From Saprospiraceae bacterium (GTDB taxonomy: Bacteria; Bacteroidota; Bacteroidia; Chitinophagales; Saprospiraceae), in assembly GCA_023300255.1 (NCBI GenBank), contig JALZWC010000939.1:1-6455 (forward strand): DNA of 6,455 nt, read 5' to 3'. Every line of letters starts with the position of its first letter. The stretch's first letter is position 1. Under the pieces are notes generated by a model, which was given only the letters and a program-made list of their open reading frames with translations, was not told where the DNA came from and searched no databases. This document shows, one piece after another, positions 6,289 to 6,455 of the stretch. The translations under genes were made by a program, and so were the position numbers.

Positions 6289-6455
6289 GGATTAAGTTAA
6301 GAAGAAATGAAAAATGCTCATTTCTGTTTTATTATAAAAAACATAACTGTTCAGGCTTAGGGCTTGCGTAAAAATAAACACTCCATTTGATGCTGTCTTT
6401 TTGTCTTCATACTTCGTTGTTAAAACAGTCATTTAACCAGTTAAACTCCCATTTT
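6289..6455 (-). other. Leader region of phoX with small palindrome
   Basis: This AT-rich stretch lies upstream of phoX. It contains an 8-bp palindrome (arms AGAAATGA at 6303-6310 and its complement at 6318-6325, 7-nt loop) that would place a hairpin about 15 nt upstream of the start codon. TATAAT-like and TATGTTTT sequences occur near 6335-6355 on the minus strand, but none has a TTG element at the right distance, so I do not call a promoter. No credible gene is seen. Confidence 0.35.

Noticed and set aside
6292..6432. 46-codon minus-strand ORF ending 3 nt before the phoX start, possible leader peptide
   Set aside because: Its composition (Lys, Asn, Phe, Thr) is what random AT-rich DNA gives, and there is no ribosome site or recognisable motif. 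It also overlaps the leader palindrome.

Overview
The window looks like chromosomal DNA of a member of the Bacteroidota, possibly from the Saprospiria/Chitinophagia side. This is an inference from four things: the AT-rich sequence, a promoter matching the Bacteroidota TTG-N17-TAnnTTTG pattern, a beta-barrel-like secreted protein with a short Sec signal peptide, and a gene fragment that starts like the large adhesin-type gliding-motility/type IX secretion proteins of this phylum. No rRNA, tRNA, CRISPR array or intact transposase gene is visible.

Left part (1-3032, minus strand): murB (peptidoglycan precursor synthesis) lies downstream of a fused exporter-type ABC transporter (membrane domain plus ATPase). 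A very large perfect inverted repeat (33-bp arms, 9-nt loop) starts 2 bp after the ABC stop codon and ends 36 bp before the preferred murB start. The two genes may be cotranscribed from a promoter just upstream of the ABC gene, with the hairpin as a processing or decoupling element.

Middle (3033-4727): a divergent intergenic region leads to a plus-strand gene for a secreted, probably outer-membrane beta-barrel protein of unknown function. Just after it lies a non-coding repeat cluster. It consists of two tandem copies of a ~116-bp unit, each carrying two REP-like palindromes with the shared core CCGATCACT. The second copy is interrupted by a 142-bp MITE-like element that landed exactly in the 3-nt loop of the first palindrome and duplicated GGA. 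The uninterrupted first copy shows the empty site. Past about 110 bp of featureless AT-rich DNA (4436-4547) is the 5' remnant of a large surface-protein gene, cut off after about 47 codons.

Right part (4711-6455, minus strand): a complete Tat-exported PhoX-family (DUF839) phosphatase, convergent with the gene remnant and overlapping it, preceded by an AT-rich leader with a small palindrome.

The genes do not form a single pathway. The most interesting part is the repeat cluster, where a small mobile element appears to target the apex of a chromosomal palindrome, next to a broken gene.
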